Positions 51,530 through 59,873 of a DNA stretch of 64,000 nucleotides are shown piece after piece (position 1 is the first letter of the stretch; the number at the start of each line of letters is the position of its first letter). The notes under the pieces were generated by a model that saw only the letters and a program-made list of their open reading frames with translations, made no database searches and was not told the DNA's origin. Location: positions 124,001 to 188,000 of the forward strand of contig NZ_FMWU01000011.1 of NCBI RefSeq assembly GCF_900103195.1. Direction: 5' to 3'. The position numbers were made by a program, and so were the translations under genes. The stretch is from Methylobacterium sp. UNC378MF. Lineage in GTDB: Bacteria > Pseudomonadota > Alphaproteobacteria > Rhizobiales > Beijerinckiaceae.

Positions 51530-52437
51530 TCGACTCGGTGATGCTCTGGAACGAGCCCAACAACAAGTCGCACTGGGACCCGGAACTCGACCCGGACTGG
51601 CTGCTCTTCGCCGAGATGGCCAAGGAGGCGGGCCACGCGGTCCGGGCGGCGAACCCGAACCTGATCCGCGTGCTCGGCGGCATCTCGCCGATCGACCCGG
51701 TCTTCATCCGCAACATGGAGAGGCGCGGCGTCCTCGACGCCGTCGACGCCGTGGCGGTGCACGGCTTCCCCCTCGACTGGAACCTGTGGTCGATCCACGA
51801 CTGGCCGGCCAAGCTGGAGGAGATCCGCGCCGTCACCGACCTGCCGGTCTGGGTCTCGGAGGTCGGCGTCTCGACCTTCGGCGCCGAGGAGGTGCAGGAT
51901 TGGGGTCTGCGCCGGACCCTCGAACTGCTCGCCGGTCGGGCGCCACGGATCCACTGGTACAGCCTCTACGACCTGCCGCGGGAATGGGAGGCGACCACCC
52001 GCCACAAGGAGGCCGAGGGCTCCTCCTACTACCGGCACTTCCACATGGGCCTGCTGCGCCAGGACGGCACACCGAAGATCGCCCTGGAGAGCTTCGCCCG
52101 CCACACTCCCGAGATCGGCCTGTGCCAGTGGTTCCACTTCGAGGATCACCGGCTCGACGACGCGGTGACGTGGATGAAGCGGCTCGGCGTCCGGTATCTC
52201 CGCACCGGCCTGTCCTGGGCCGACAGCTTCCGCCCCGGGGCGCTCGACTGGTTCGACCGGCAGATGGCGGCGCTGCAGGATTTCGACGTCACCGTCACCT
52301 TCTGCTTCACCCCGGAGCACCGGGGCATCTCGCCCCACCACACCAGTGCGCCGCTGGTCCGCGCCGAATTCGCGGAATTCTGCGCCGCCATGGTCCGCCG
52401 CTACGCCCCCGGACCTATGCCCGGCGCGACCTGGTAG
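51526..52437 (+). CDS. Clan-A glycoside hydrolase-like protein with apparent circular permutation (cassette gene 12)
   Basis: 303 residues. The protein begins almost directly at the acid/base strand (MLWNEPNN, E10), runs through a GGISPIDPVFIRNM and AVAVHGFP region to the putative nucleophile E112 (VWVSEVGVS) and IHWYSLYDL. Residues about 205-303 (GVRYLRTGLSWADSF, LDWFDRQMAAL, VTVTFCFTPEHRG, RAEFAEFCAAMVRRYAPG) are what normally precedes WNEPNN in GH39/GH5-like barrels. So strands 1-3 appear moved to the C-terminus. No signal peptide. Might trim, transfer or hydrolyse the cassette glycan. ATGA overlap with gene 11. Confidence 0.78.
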   Translation: MIDSVMLWNEPNNKSHWDPELDPDWLLFAEMAKEAGHAVRAANPNLIRVLGGISPIDPVFIRNMERRGVLDAVDAVAVHGFPLDWNLWSIHDWPAKLEEIRAVTDLPVWVSEVGVSTFGAEEVQDWGLRRTLELLAGRAPRIHWYSLYDLPREWEATTRHKEAEGSSYYRHFHMGLLRQDGTPKIALESFARHTPEIGLCQWFHFEDHRLDDAVTWMKRLGVRYLRTGLSWADSFRPGALDWFDRQMAALQDFDVTVTFCFTPEHRGISPHHTSAPLVRAEFAEFCAAMVRRYAPGPMPGATW

Positions 52438-52591
52438 CGCGCGGTCGCGGGATCTTGCGCCGGCCTCATCCGGATGGGGGATGCGCGCGCCCCGCTCCGG
52501 CTCTAAGATCGTGGCTTCTCCGAGACGAGATCACCTCCAGCCCGCCCGGCCCGGCCGCGGCGGGCTTCTTGTCGGACGCCGCGAAGCGGCG

Positions 52592-52813
52592 CTACCGCCG
52601 GATCGGCAGCCGGTGGACGGAGCGCCCGGAGCTGTCGCGCACGACCAGGCTCCAGGCCCGGGTGGGATCGGCCGCGCAGACCTCATCGGCCATCTCGGCG
52701 ACGACGCTGCGTGCCTCGGCCAGGGCCTCGTCCAGGCTGATGACCTCCACGCCGTCCTCGTCGCGGATCGTCTCCTCGGCGCTCTCGACGTCGAAGTAGA
52801 AGCGCTCGGACAC
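52592..52813 (-). CDS. DUF6894-family small protein
   Basis: 73 residues beginning MSERFYFDVESAEETIRDEDGVEVISLDEALAEA. The pattern of a short F-D-V strand, E-T-I-R-D-E-D-G-V-E turn and A-L-A-E-A helix is the small DUF6894 family, abundant in Methylobacterium and Bradyrhizobium. Function unknown. Converges on the end of the glycan cassette. Confidence 0.75.
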   Translation of the reverse strand: MSERFYFDVESAEETIRDEDGVEVISLDEALAEARSVVAEMADEVCAADPTRAWSLVVRDSSGRSVHRLPIRR

Positions 52814-53053
52814 CGACCTCCCCCCTGCTGCCGCCCTGTGGCGGTCGTCCAGATATCACGACGTAGTGCGAAACACGACTGGGACAGGTCTTGGGTCGGA
52901 TAAACCTTAATGCATTTAAAACATGAATTCACCCGCATCTACGCGAGGCGGATGGGATTTCCCTCAAGTTATCAATTATAGGACTCCGGAACGTCCCCCC
53001 TGCCGTTGTCCGACGGTTTGGTGCGGTGGCGTTCCTGAGCCGGGGCCCGTGAC
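52814..53053. other. AT-richer intergenic region downstream of the cassette
   Basis: AT-rich for this genome (especially 52900-52985), probably holding the promoter of the DUF6894 gene (leftward) and of a rightward transcript ending at the 53453 terminator. The TTAATGCATTTAA stretch at 52909 resembles but does not match a CtrA site (spacer 5, not 7). No gene seen. Confidence 0.35.
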
Positions 53054-53260
53054 ATGTCGACCTCCGCCAACCCGCCCAACCCGAGCGCCGAGAACGCCAC
53101 GCTGCGCAAAGACAAGCTGCGCGCGCATATCAGAAGTGTCTTGTCGACGATCCGGCCTCATCATAGGGGCCGCGGGTCCGCGTCGATGCGGGCCTCGGGA
53201 TATGCCTTTGGAGGGTGGTTCTGCGGCGTGGCTGCGGCATCGGTCCCGCTTTTTAGGTAG
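53054..53260 (+). CDS. Possible small protein, related to the 27-residue ORF downstream
   Basis: 68-residue open frame (MSTSANPPNPSAENATLRKDKLRAHIR...). The segment AENATLRKDKLRAHIRSVL resembles AENTRLRSHIRGVLL of the 27-residue ORF at 53325. That similarity, plus a strong rightward terminator after the second ORF, suggests a small gene pair. No clear ribosome-binding site and no known family; could be noise. Confidence 0.35.
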   Translation: MSTSANPPNPSAENATLRKDKLRAHIRSVLSTIRPHHRGRGSASMRASGYAFGGWFCGVAAASVPLFR

Positions 53261-53324
53261 CAACGCTCCGTCCAAGGGATGTGTTTCTTGAGGCGCCGCA
53301 ATCCGGCGCTTCGAACGGCGTCCC

Positions 53325-53408
53325 ATGGCAGAGAACACCCGACTCCGATCCCATATTCGTGGCGTGCTGCTCAGATTGATGCAGTTGCTGCGCGAGCGGG
53401 CCGGCTGA
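53325..53408 (+). CDS. Possible 27-residue peptide
   Basis: Reads MAENTRLRSHIRGVLLRLMQ then LLRERAG and stop: a basic, strongly amphipathic helix. It shares the LRxHIRxVL pattern with the ORF at 53054 and ends 45 bases before a textbook terminator on the same strand. Ribosome-binding site weak. Could be a small regulatory peptide, or the region could encode a small RNA instead. Confidence 0.4.
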   Translation: MAENTRLRSHIRGVLLRLMQLLRERAG

Positions 53409-53452
53409 CGGGGTTCGTCTCGGAGGCCGGGCCCGATTAACCGCGGCCAGTG

Positions 53453-53483
53453 TCCGGTCCGCCGCTCGGCGGACCGGATTTTT
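53453..53483 (+). terminator. Rho-independent terminator
   Basis: Perfect 12-bp stem TCCGGTCCGCCG/CGGCGGACCGGA around a 2-base loop (or a shorter stem with a 6-base loop), followed at once by TTTTT on the + strand. It ends a rightward transcript covering the small ORFs at 53054-53408 and separates it from the convergent DUF4142 gene (stop at 53495). Confidence 0.85.
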
Positions 53484-53494
53484 CGGTCGGCGCC

Positions 53495-54166
53495 TCAGCC
53501 CGCTTGGCCGCCCATCATCGCCTGCATCCGGGAAAGCCGGGCGATGTGCAGGTTGATAAGCGGCAGGGCGCCGCGGGCGATTGCGCGCAGGCCCGGATCC
53601 TCGCCCGCCTGGGCGTAGGAGCCGTGGATGCCGAGTGCCTCCTGGTGACCCTGGAGCGAGGCGTTCACGAAGGTGGCGTCGTATTGCGGCCCCGGCGGCA
53701 TGGCGGAGAGCTGCGCCAGGATCTGCGCCTTCTGCGCGTCGGTGGTCATGCCCTGGGCCGAGGGCGGGACGCCGAGCACGCCGCCGGCGATACCCGTCGC
53801 CGCGTTCACTGCGGTGCCGGCCACCGCCACAGGTGCTGCGACGAGGCCGCCGATCAGGCCGCCCGGGCCTGCCGCGGCGGGGCCGGGGACCGGGGCGCCG
53901 CCCGTATAGGCGTTGATCTTGCGGGCGAGGTTCACCTGTTCGACGACCTCGGCGCGGGCGAATTTCTTGACGCCGGGATTGGCGGTCTTCGCGTGGGCGT
54001 CGCGGGCCGTGTTCTCCAGGAACAGGCCGCCGGCGGTGGCCATCTGGAGATAGGCGCCGGTCGGGATCGCGCCGGCCGGCGTGACTTGCGCGATGGCGGT
54101 GCGCGTGACCGCCAGGGCGGCGGTGGCGCCCAGCATCGTGGTGAGGAGATCGCGACGGTGCATCAT
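53495..54166 (-). CDS. DUF4142-domain exported protein
   Basis: 223 residues. N-terminus HRRDLLTTMLGATAALAVTRTAIA looks like a Tat-type signal. The mature part has the DUF4142 (ferritin-like) helices split by a long Gly/Pro/Ala-rich insert (about residues 90-135): FLENTARDAHAKTANPGVKKFARAEVVEQVNLARK before and YDATFVNASLQGHQEALGIHGSYAQAGEDPGLRAIARGALPLINLHIARLSRM after. Function unknown, often envelope-stress related. Two adjacent ATGs (54166, 54163). Confidence 0.82.
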   Translation of the reverse strand: MMHRRDLLTTMLGATAALAVTRTAIAQVTPAGAIPTGAYLQMATAGGLFLENTARDAHAKTANPGVKKFARAEVVEQVNLARKINAYTGGAPVPGPAAAGPGGLIGGLVAAPVAVAGTAVNAATGIAGGVLGVPPSAQGMTTDAQKAQILAQLSAMPPGPQYDATFVNASLQGHQEALGIHGSYAQAGEDPGLRAIARGALPLINLHIARLSRMQAMMGGQAG

Positions 54167-54486
54167 GAGATAGGCTTCCGGATTGGGTGAGGCACCCGAC
54201 GCCCCGATCATCGCTTGAGGTGCTGCCCGGCGAACCGCACAGGGCGGACAAGGTTCCTGTCGGCGGGCGCGCGGCGCTGCCGAACCGAGCCACGGGCAAT
54301 TCGCCGGATGGACCGGAATTCACACGCCAACGATCGGTCTTTCGCCTTCCGGTGCGGTTTTCGTTGCCTTGCCTGCAGCTTTATCTCCGATCGATACAGA
54401 TCTAGATTGGCGGACCGCACGAAGCGGCCATGCGTCCGCGCCGGGTTGCGGCCGCCCTCCCGGACGGACCGGCTCTCGAGGTGACG
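54167..54486. other. Divergent intergenic region before the LacI regulator
   Basis: Separates the DUF4142 gene (leftward) and the LacI-type regulator (rightward). A mildly AT-rich patch with CGATACAGATCTAG at about 54393-54406 is the only notable feature and may include the regulator's promoter or own operator. No coding frame convincing. Confidence 0.3.
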
Positions 54487-55548
54487 ATGGGCCAGACGAC
54501 GATCAAGGACGTCGCCCGAAGGGCCGGCGTGAGCTTCCAGACGGTCTCGCTGGTCCTGAACCATCCGCAGAAGGTCGCCCGGACGACGCGCGAAACCATC
54601 GAGACGGCCATGCGCGACCTGGACTTCGTGCCCAGCCTCGCCGCCCGGTCCCTGCGCAAGAAGCCCAGCCGCAGCATCGCCTGCGTGTTCTCCCTCGGGG
54701 CCCAGCCCGCCGCCGACGCGTCCCGCCTGAGGGAGGAGGCCGAACAGGGCCTCGTCCTGCAGACCTTCGGCTACGTGACCGACCAGCACGGCTATACCCT
54801 GGTCCATCGGTGTCGCCGCGGCGACGATCCGGACGGCCTGAGCCGGATCGCCAGCCTGGTCAGCGAGGCTCGGGTCGACGGCATCGTGGCCTTCGCCGAC
54901 CGCCAGGACGACCCGCTGATCGGCCTGCTGCAGGCCAAGCGGTTCCCGTTCGTCGTGTTCGGCCTGGACGTTCCCGGCACGCACTACGCCATGCGGGCCG
55001 AGCGCGACGCGGTCCACGACGCCGTCCGCCACCTGATCCTGGCCGGGAGCCGGGCGATCTGCCTGCTCACGGGCGCGGAGGACGGAAGGCTGCTGCGCGC
55101 CGTCACCGAGCGGGTCCGCGGCTACCGGGACGCGCTCGCCGAGGCGGGGCTGCCGCTGCGCGACGACCTCGTCGTGGCGTGCGACGGGACGTCCGAGGGC
55201 GGATATCGGGTGGCGCGGGCGCTGCTGGAGCGGCCGGGAGCCCGGCCGGATGCCATCGTGGCCGCCAGCGACCGGGTGGCGTTCGGCGTGCTGAAGGCGC
55301 TGCACGAGGGCGGCGTGCAGGTCCCTGCGGAGATCCGCGTGGTCGGCTTCGACAACCTCACGCAGGGAGCCTTCTCGGTCCCGAGCCTGACCTCGGTCGA
55401 TGTCCCGACCCTCGACATGGTCCGGTTTGCCGTCGCGACGCTGGTCGAGCTGATCGAGGGGACGCGCGGACCGGACAACCTCGCCCAGAGGCTGTTTCCC
55501 ACGCGCCTCGTCGTCCGCGAATCGACCGAGGCGCGGACGCAGCGCTAG
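54487..55548 (+). CDS. LacI-family transcriptional regulator
   Basis: 353 residues. N-terminal HTH (TIKDVARRAGVSFQTVSLVLNHPQKVARTTRETIETAMRDLDFVPSLAARSLR, residues 4-58) and a periplasmic-binding-protein-like effector domain (DGIVAFADRQDDPLIGLLQAKRFPFVVFGLD; DAIVAASDRVAFGVLKALHEGGVQVP; VVGFDNLTQGAFSVPSLTSVD). Presumably controls a sugar locus, but none is directly adjacent; targets unknown. ATG 54487 starts the domain; a 19-residue longer form from 54430 is possible. Confidence 0.87.
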   Translation: MGQTTIKDVARRAGVSFQTVSLVLNHPQKVARTTRETIETAMRDLDFVPSLAARSLRKKPSRSIACVFSLGAQPAADASRLREEAEQGLVLQTFGYVTDQHGYTLVHRCRRGDDPDGLSRIASLVSEARVDGIVAFADRQDDPLIGLLQAKRFPFVVFGLDVPGTHYAMRAERDAVHDAVRHLILAGSRAICLLTGAEDGRLLRAVTERVRGYRDALAEAGLPLRDDLVVACDGTSEGGYRVARALLERPGARPDAIVAASDRVAFGVLKALHEGGVQVPAEIRVVGFDNLTQGAFSVPSLTSVDVPTLDMVRFAVATLVELIEGTRGPDNLAQRLFPTRLVVRESTEARTQR

Positions 55549-55585
55549 AGGGCGATGCGGGTATCAATCCGCCCGCATGCGCTCC

Positions 55586-57337
55586 TCACTCGGCCGCGAG
55601 GACGCGCCCCCCGGATTCGCCGCCCTGCCCGAACTGGGCCGCGTGCAGGCGGCTGTAAGGTCCGCCGGCGGCGAGCAAGTCCGCATGTCGGCCTTCCTCG
55701 ACCACCCCGCCCTCCCCCAGGACCACGATCCGGTCGGCGTCCCGGATGGTGGCGAGGCGATGGGCGATCACCAGGGTCGTGCGCCCGCGGGCGAGCTCGG
55801 CGAGCGCCCGCTGGATCTCCCGCTCGGTCTCGGTGTCGAGCGCCGAGGTCGCCTCGTCGAGGATCAGGATCGGCGGGTTCTTGAGGAAGACCCGCGCGAT
55901 GGCGATGCGCTGCTTCTGCCCGCCCGATAGGCGCACGCCGCGCTCGCCCACCACGGTGTCGAGGCCCTCCGGCAGGCCGTCGATCAGGCCGCCGAGCCGG
56001 GCGCGTCGCGCGGCCGCGTCGATCTCGGCCTCGGTGGCGTCGAGGCGGCCATAGGCGATGTTCTCCCGGATCGTGCCGGCGAACAGGAACACGTCCTGCT
56101 GCACGATGCCGATCTGGCGGCGCAGGCTCGCCAGGGTGATGGCGCGGATGTCGATGCCGTCCACGGTGATGCGGCCCGCCTCGACCTCGTAGAAGCGCGG
56201 CAGCAGGGCGCAGAGGGTGGTCTTGCCGACGCCCGACGGGCCCACGAACGCCACCGTCTCGCCGGCCGCCACCGCGAGGTCGAGGCCGGCGAAGACCGGG
56301 CGGCCGGGGCCGTAGCCGAAGCCCACCCCCTCGAAGCGGATGTCGCCGCGCAAGGCGCCGACCGCGCGGGCCTCCGGCCGGTCGGTGATGTCGGGTTCGG
56401 TGGCGAGCAGCTCCTGGTAGCGGCGGAAGCCCGCCACGCCCTTCGGGTAGGTCTCGACCACGGCGCCGATCTTCTCCAGCGGCCGGTAGAACACGCCGAC
56501 CAGCAGCAGGAAGCCCACGAAGCCGCCGGGCGTCAGGTCGCCCCGGACCACGAAGGCGGCGCCGCCCAGCAGGACCGCGATCTGGACGAGGCGCAGGCCG
56601 AGATAGTTGATCGACAGGCCCGCGGCCATGAGCCGGTAGGCTTCGAGCTTGGTGTCGCGGTAGCGGGCGTTGTCGAGGGCGAACAGGGCGCGCTCGTGGG
56701 GCTCGTTGGCGAAGGCCTGAACGACCCGCATCCCACCGACATTCTCCTCGATCCGCGCGTTGAAGGCCCCGACCCGGCCGTACTGGGCCTGCCAATTCCG
56801 GGTCATGCGGCCGCCGTAGCGGATCGACACGAAGGCGATCAGCGGCAGGATCGCCCCGGTGATCAGCGCGAGTGGCGCGTGGACGGAGAGCATCAGCGCG
56901 AAGGCGCCCAGCAGCGTCATCACGGCGATGAAGAGATCCTCGGGCCCGTGATGGGCGACCTCACCGATCTCCTCCAGGTCCTTGGTCACCCGGGCGACGA
57001 GATGGCCGGTCTTCTGGCCGTCGTAGAAGCGGAAGGACAGCTTCTGCAGGTGGTCGAAGGCCCGCGCACGCATGGTGGTTTCGATGTTGATGCCGAGCAC
57101 GTGGCCCCAGTAGGTGACCACCACCATCAGCCCGGCATTGGCGACGTAGACCAGTGCCAGCGCCGCCGCGGCGAGCAGGATCAGGTCCCAATCCTGCCGG
57201 GGCAGCAGGCTGTCGATGAAGCCCTTCACGGCGATGGGGAAGCCGAGTTCGAGAAGGCCGGACAGCACCGCGCAGCCGAAATCGACCAAGAACAGCGTCC
57301 GGTACGGCCGGTAATAGGCGAGGAAGGCCTTCAGCAT
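55586..57337 (-). CDS. ABC transporter, fused permease and ATPase (exporter type)
   Basis: 583-residue half-transporter. Residues 15-310: six-helix ABC_membrane domain. Residues 340-575: ATPase with Walker A GPSGVGKTT, Q-loop IVQQDVFLF, signature LSGGQKQRIAIARVF, Walker B ILILDEATSALD and the H-loop VIAHRLATI. Such exporters in siderophore loci move siderophores or recycle them, but lipid or drug export is also possible. It follows the FhuF-type gene by 11 bases, so probably the last gene of the leftward unit. Confidence 0.87.
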   Translation of the reverse strand: MLKAFLAYYRPYRTLFLVDFGCAVLSGLLELGFPIAVKGFIDSLLPRQDWDLILLAAAALALVYVANAGLMVVVTYWGHVLGINIETTMRARAFDHLQKLSFRFYDGQKTGHLVARVTKDLEEIGEVAHHGPEDLFIAVMTLLGAFALMLSVHAPLALITGAILPLIAFVSIRYGGRMTRNWQAQYGRVGAFNARIEENVGGMRVVQAFANEPHERALFALDNARYRDTKLEAYRLMAAGLSINYLGLRLVQIAVLLGGAAFVVRGDLTPGGFVGFLLLVGVFYRPLEKIGAVVETYPKGVAGFRRYQELLATEPDITDRPEARAVGALRGDIRFEGVGFGYGPGRPVFAGLDLAVAAGETVAFVGPSGVGKTTLCALLPRFYEVEAGRITVDGIDIRAITLASLRRQIGIVQQDVFLFAGTIRENIAYGRLDATEAEIDAAARRARLGGLIDGLPEGLDTVVGERGVRLSGGQKQRIAIARVFLKNPPILILDEATSALDTETEREIQRALAELARGRTTLVIAHRLATIRDADRIVVLGEGGVVEEGRHADLLAAGGPYSRLHAAQFGQGGESGGRVLAAE

Positions 57338-57348
57338 CGCGGCTCGGA

Positions 57349-58095
57349 TCAGCGTTGGGCGGCGCACGCGACGGGGCAGAGCGCGCCGCAGGATGGCACC
57401 CCCGGCAGGCGGTGGCGCAGGCAGCAGACGCGCCGCCGCCGGCAGCCCGATGCTCCGGGGCAGAGCGCCTGCGCCAGGGGGCTCCTAGCGCAGCCCGGGC
57501 CGGCGCGCCATCCGAGGCAGGCCGCGACGTCGTCACAGATGGAGGCGCAGGCCGCGCCGGCCCCTGCCCCGCCTCCGGGCGGCGTCCCGAGTTCCCGGGC
57601 GACGTAGTCGAGGATCACCGCGGCATTGCCCCAGAGGATCCGGGGCGCGATCCCGCAGCGGGCGTGGCACAGCTCCACGAACGGGCGCAGATGCGCCTCC
57701 ACGAGCCCGGTCAGGCCGGGCGCCGGGCAGGCTGCGCAGCCGGACCCGTCCGCGGGCAGGCGGAAGCGGCATGGCCGGCCGGCCGCGTCGAGTTCGAGAC
57801 TCACGGCGTCAAAGGCGAGCGGCAGCGGCCGGCCGAGGCGGACCAGGGCGGTCAGCGCCGGCGTCGCCAGGGCCGCGAGGTAGAACTGGCTCCAGTACGA
57901 GACCCGGACCCGCGGGTCCGCACTCTGGAAATCCGCGCCGAACCCGGCCCCGAAGGCCGCCAGCGTCGCGTCGAACACGTCCGGGTCGCGCAGGGCTCCG
58001 GGGGGCAGCGCCCCCGGGCCGCCGGGGCTCTCGGCGATTCCGTCCCGGTATGCCGCGAGCGTGTCGGGAACCTGGGCGGCGACCGCTGCGATCAT
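57349..58095 (-). CDS. FhuF-type siderophore-iron reductase
   Basis: 248 residues. Reduces Fe(III)-siderophore to release iron using a C-terminal [2Fe-2S] cluster. The signature is C224-C225-x10-C236 (CCLRHRLPGVPSC) followed by C240, so spacing of the last pair is C-x3-C rather than the C-x2-C of E. coli FhuF; C244 is another nearby cysteine. The central FVELCHARCGIAPRILWGNAAVILDYV helix fits the family. ATG 58095 overlaps the transporter stop as ATGA. Confidence 0.82.
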   Translation of the reverse strand: MIAAVAAQVPDTLAAYRDGIAESPGGPGALPPGALRDPDVFDATLAAFGAGFGADFQSADPRVRVSYWSQFYLAALATPALTALVRLGRPLPLAFDAVSLELDAAGRPCRFRLPADGSGCAACPAPGLTGLVEAHLRPFVELCHARCGIAPRILWGNAAVILDYVARELGTPPGGGAGAGAACASICDDVAACLGWRAGPGCARSPLAQALCPGASGCRRRRVCCLRHRLPGVPSCGALCPVACAAQR

Positions 58096-59363
58096 CGCGC
58101 TGCCCCGTCTGCTCGCAGGGTCCGGCTCACTGCGACGGCGAGCCACGCCACCGCGGCGGCGTAGAGCGGCAGGGTGGCGGCGAAGTAGCCCGGCCAGCCG
58201 ATCCAGCCGGCCAGCGCCGGGGCGGTCACCCGCAACGGCATGGCGGCGAAGAAGGCGGCGCCGAACAGCAGCGCGTAGTCGGTGGCAGGTCTCGGTCCCT
58301 GCGCCCAGCGGTAGATCATGTTGAAGACCGGCACGCCCAGGAACCCGCCGGCGACGAAGCTCAGCACCGCGGCGGCGATGCCGAGATCGGCCATCCGCCC
58401 CGCGCAGGCGACAACCATCAGGCCCCCGGAGGCCAGGACGCCGAGCGCGCCCGCCAAGATCAGCCGGACCGTGCCGAACCGCGCGGCCAGCCACCCCGCC
58501 GCCAGCGCCATGACGAGGTTCACGGCCGGGAGGACGGTGCCGGTGAGCGCCCCGACCTGCCCGAGCGAGGCGCCGAGATCGAGGAGCGCCAGGGTGTTGG
58601 GCCCGGCCACAAGGTAGGAGGCGGCGAAATAGGCCCCGAGCACCAGCACGCGTCCGGCCAGGCGGCGCAGTCGCGCCAGCGAGCCCGACCAGGGCTCGGT
58701 GTCTTCTCCTGCTCGGCTCCCCGCTGCCCCGCGCGGGCGCGCCTCCCCGCAGCCCAGGATCGGCAGCAGGCAGAGGGCGTCGAGGGCCGCGCAGGTCAGG
58801 GCCGCCCCGCGCCAGCCCAGGCTGTCGTAGGAGCCGACCAGCACGCCGACCCCCAGGATTCCGCCGAGGGAGGCGCCGCACAGCTTGGCCGAGGCCACGA
58901 AGGCGCGCCGCTCCGCCGGCACGGTCTCGACCACCAGGGCCTCGAGGGCGATGTCCATGGTGGCCACGCAGGCGCAGGCGGCGATCGCCAGGGCCAGGAG
59001 CGCCAGGAGCGGCCAGGTCTCGCCGAGGCTCAGGACGACCAGCAGGAGCACCGAGGCGGCCTGCGCGGCCGCGATCCAGCCGATCCGATGGCTGAGGAAC
59101 GGCAGGCGGAGCCGGTCGAGGAGGGGCGCCCAGAGGAAGGTGAGCCCGACCGGCAGGTTGATCAGCTGCAGCAGCCCGACCTCGGCTAGCTCCACGCCCC
59201 GCGCCCGCAGGATCAGCGGCGCCCCGCCGGACAGGAAGCCGAGCGTGGCCCCGAAGGTCACGTACAGGCAGAAGAATGGCGCCAGCGGCCGCAGGCCCGC
59301 CAGGGTGTCGATGACCCGGGTGCCGATGGCGGGTCCGGCGGAGCCGGTCACCGTGGCCTGCAC
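58092..59363 (-). CDS. MFS transporter, siderophore-uptake (RhtX/FptX) type
   Basis: 423 residues, about 12 membrane helices. Start PLAPFFCLYVTFGATLGFLSGGAPLILRARGVELAEVGLLQL, plus the TFLWAPLLDR and VATMDIALEALVVE motifs, resemble the RhtX/FptX/AmpG-like single-polypeptide importers that bring ferric siderophores across the inner membrane. Coupled to a FhuF-type reductase, which fits that role. The 212-bp AT-containing region to 59575 upstream should hold its promoter; no clear Fur/Irr box seen. Confidence 0.8.
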   Translation of the reverse strand: MQATVTGSAGPAIGTRVIDTLAGLRPLAPFFCLYVTFGATLGFLSGGAPLILRARGVELAEVGLLQLINLPVGLTFLWAPLLDRLRLPFLSHRIGWIAAAQAASVLLLVVLSLGETWPLLALLALAIAACACVATMDIALEALVVETVPAERRAFVASAKLCGASLGGILGVGVLVGSYDSLGWRGAALTCAALDALCLLPILGCGEARPRGAAGSRAGEDTEPWSGSLARLRRLAGRVLVLGAYFAASYLVAGPNTLALLDLGASLGQVGALTGTVLPAVNLVMALAAGWLAARFGTVRLILAGALGVLASGGLMVVACAGRMADLGIAAAVLSFVAGGFLGVPVFNMIYRWAQGPRPATDYALLFGAAFFAAMPLRVTAPALAGWIGWPGYFAATLPLYAAAVAWLAVAVSRTLRADGAAR

Positions 59364-59575
59364 GCTGCGCCGAGGCCCGTGCTGGCCCGGAGGCTGCAGT
59401 TTATAATCACACTAATCTATTGATATCCCTCGGTTTTTGCTGTCTAAAGGGACCGATGCCTTCAATCAAGGTGGGGATCTGCGCCGCCGGCTCCTGTCTG
59501 GGCCGCGGGGTCCGGGCCGGCGTTAACCTTTCATCAACCATGTCCCCGACAGAATCTCCTTCGGAGGGCTGAGCC

Positions 59576-59794
59576 ATGACCCGAGGCCGGGATTTCGACG
59601 CGCTGAGCGAAGCGCAGATCGCCGCGGGCCGAACGCAGCGGCGCTGGGTCGAACCGAAGGCGGGGTTCCGTCCGGGAACGCCGCAGGCCGTGTCCGATCT
59701 GCTCGACACGATCCAGCACGTGGCCGAAGCCGCCACCGGCGAGCGCAGTTTCCTGCACCTGCGTCCGGATGGTCGCCGGACCGGCGGACGCTGA
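59576..59794 (+). CDS. Small hypothetical protein
   Basis: 72 residues (MTRGRDFDALSEAQIAAGRTQRRWVEPKAGFRPGTP...). ATG 59576 has a strong GGAGG eight bases upstream, the best evidence of translation. Basic, soluble, no family known. It precedes the response regulator gene by 80 bp on the same strand. Confidence 0.6.
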   Translation: MTRGRDFDALSEAQIAAGRTQRRWVEPKAGFRPGTPQAVSDLLDTIQHVAEAATGERSFLHLRPDGRRTGGR

Positions 59795-59873
59795 GACGAT
59801 CCGTCCCACGTTCCCGCCGACCTGACCGCGCAGCGCACTGGCGAGGGCCTGCCGGTTCTGCAACAACGCCGGC

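Noticed and set aside
52905..52925. CtrA binding site
   Set aside because: TTAA half-sites are 5 rather than 7 bases apart and no cell-cycle gene follows.
39780..52990. Cassette as a genomic island with flanking att repeats
   Set aside because: AT-rich DNA flanks both ends, but I found no convincing direct repeats, tRNA gene or integrase; codon use inside matches the rest of the window.
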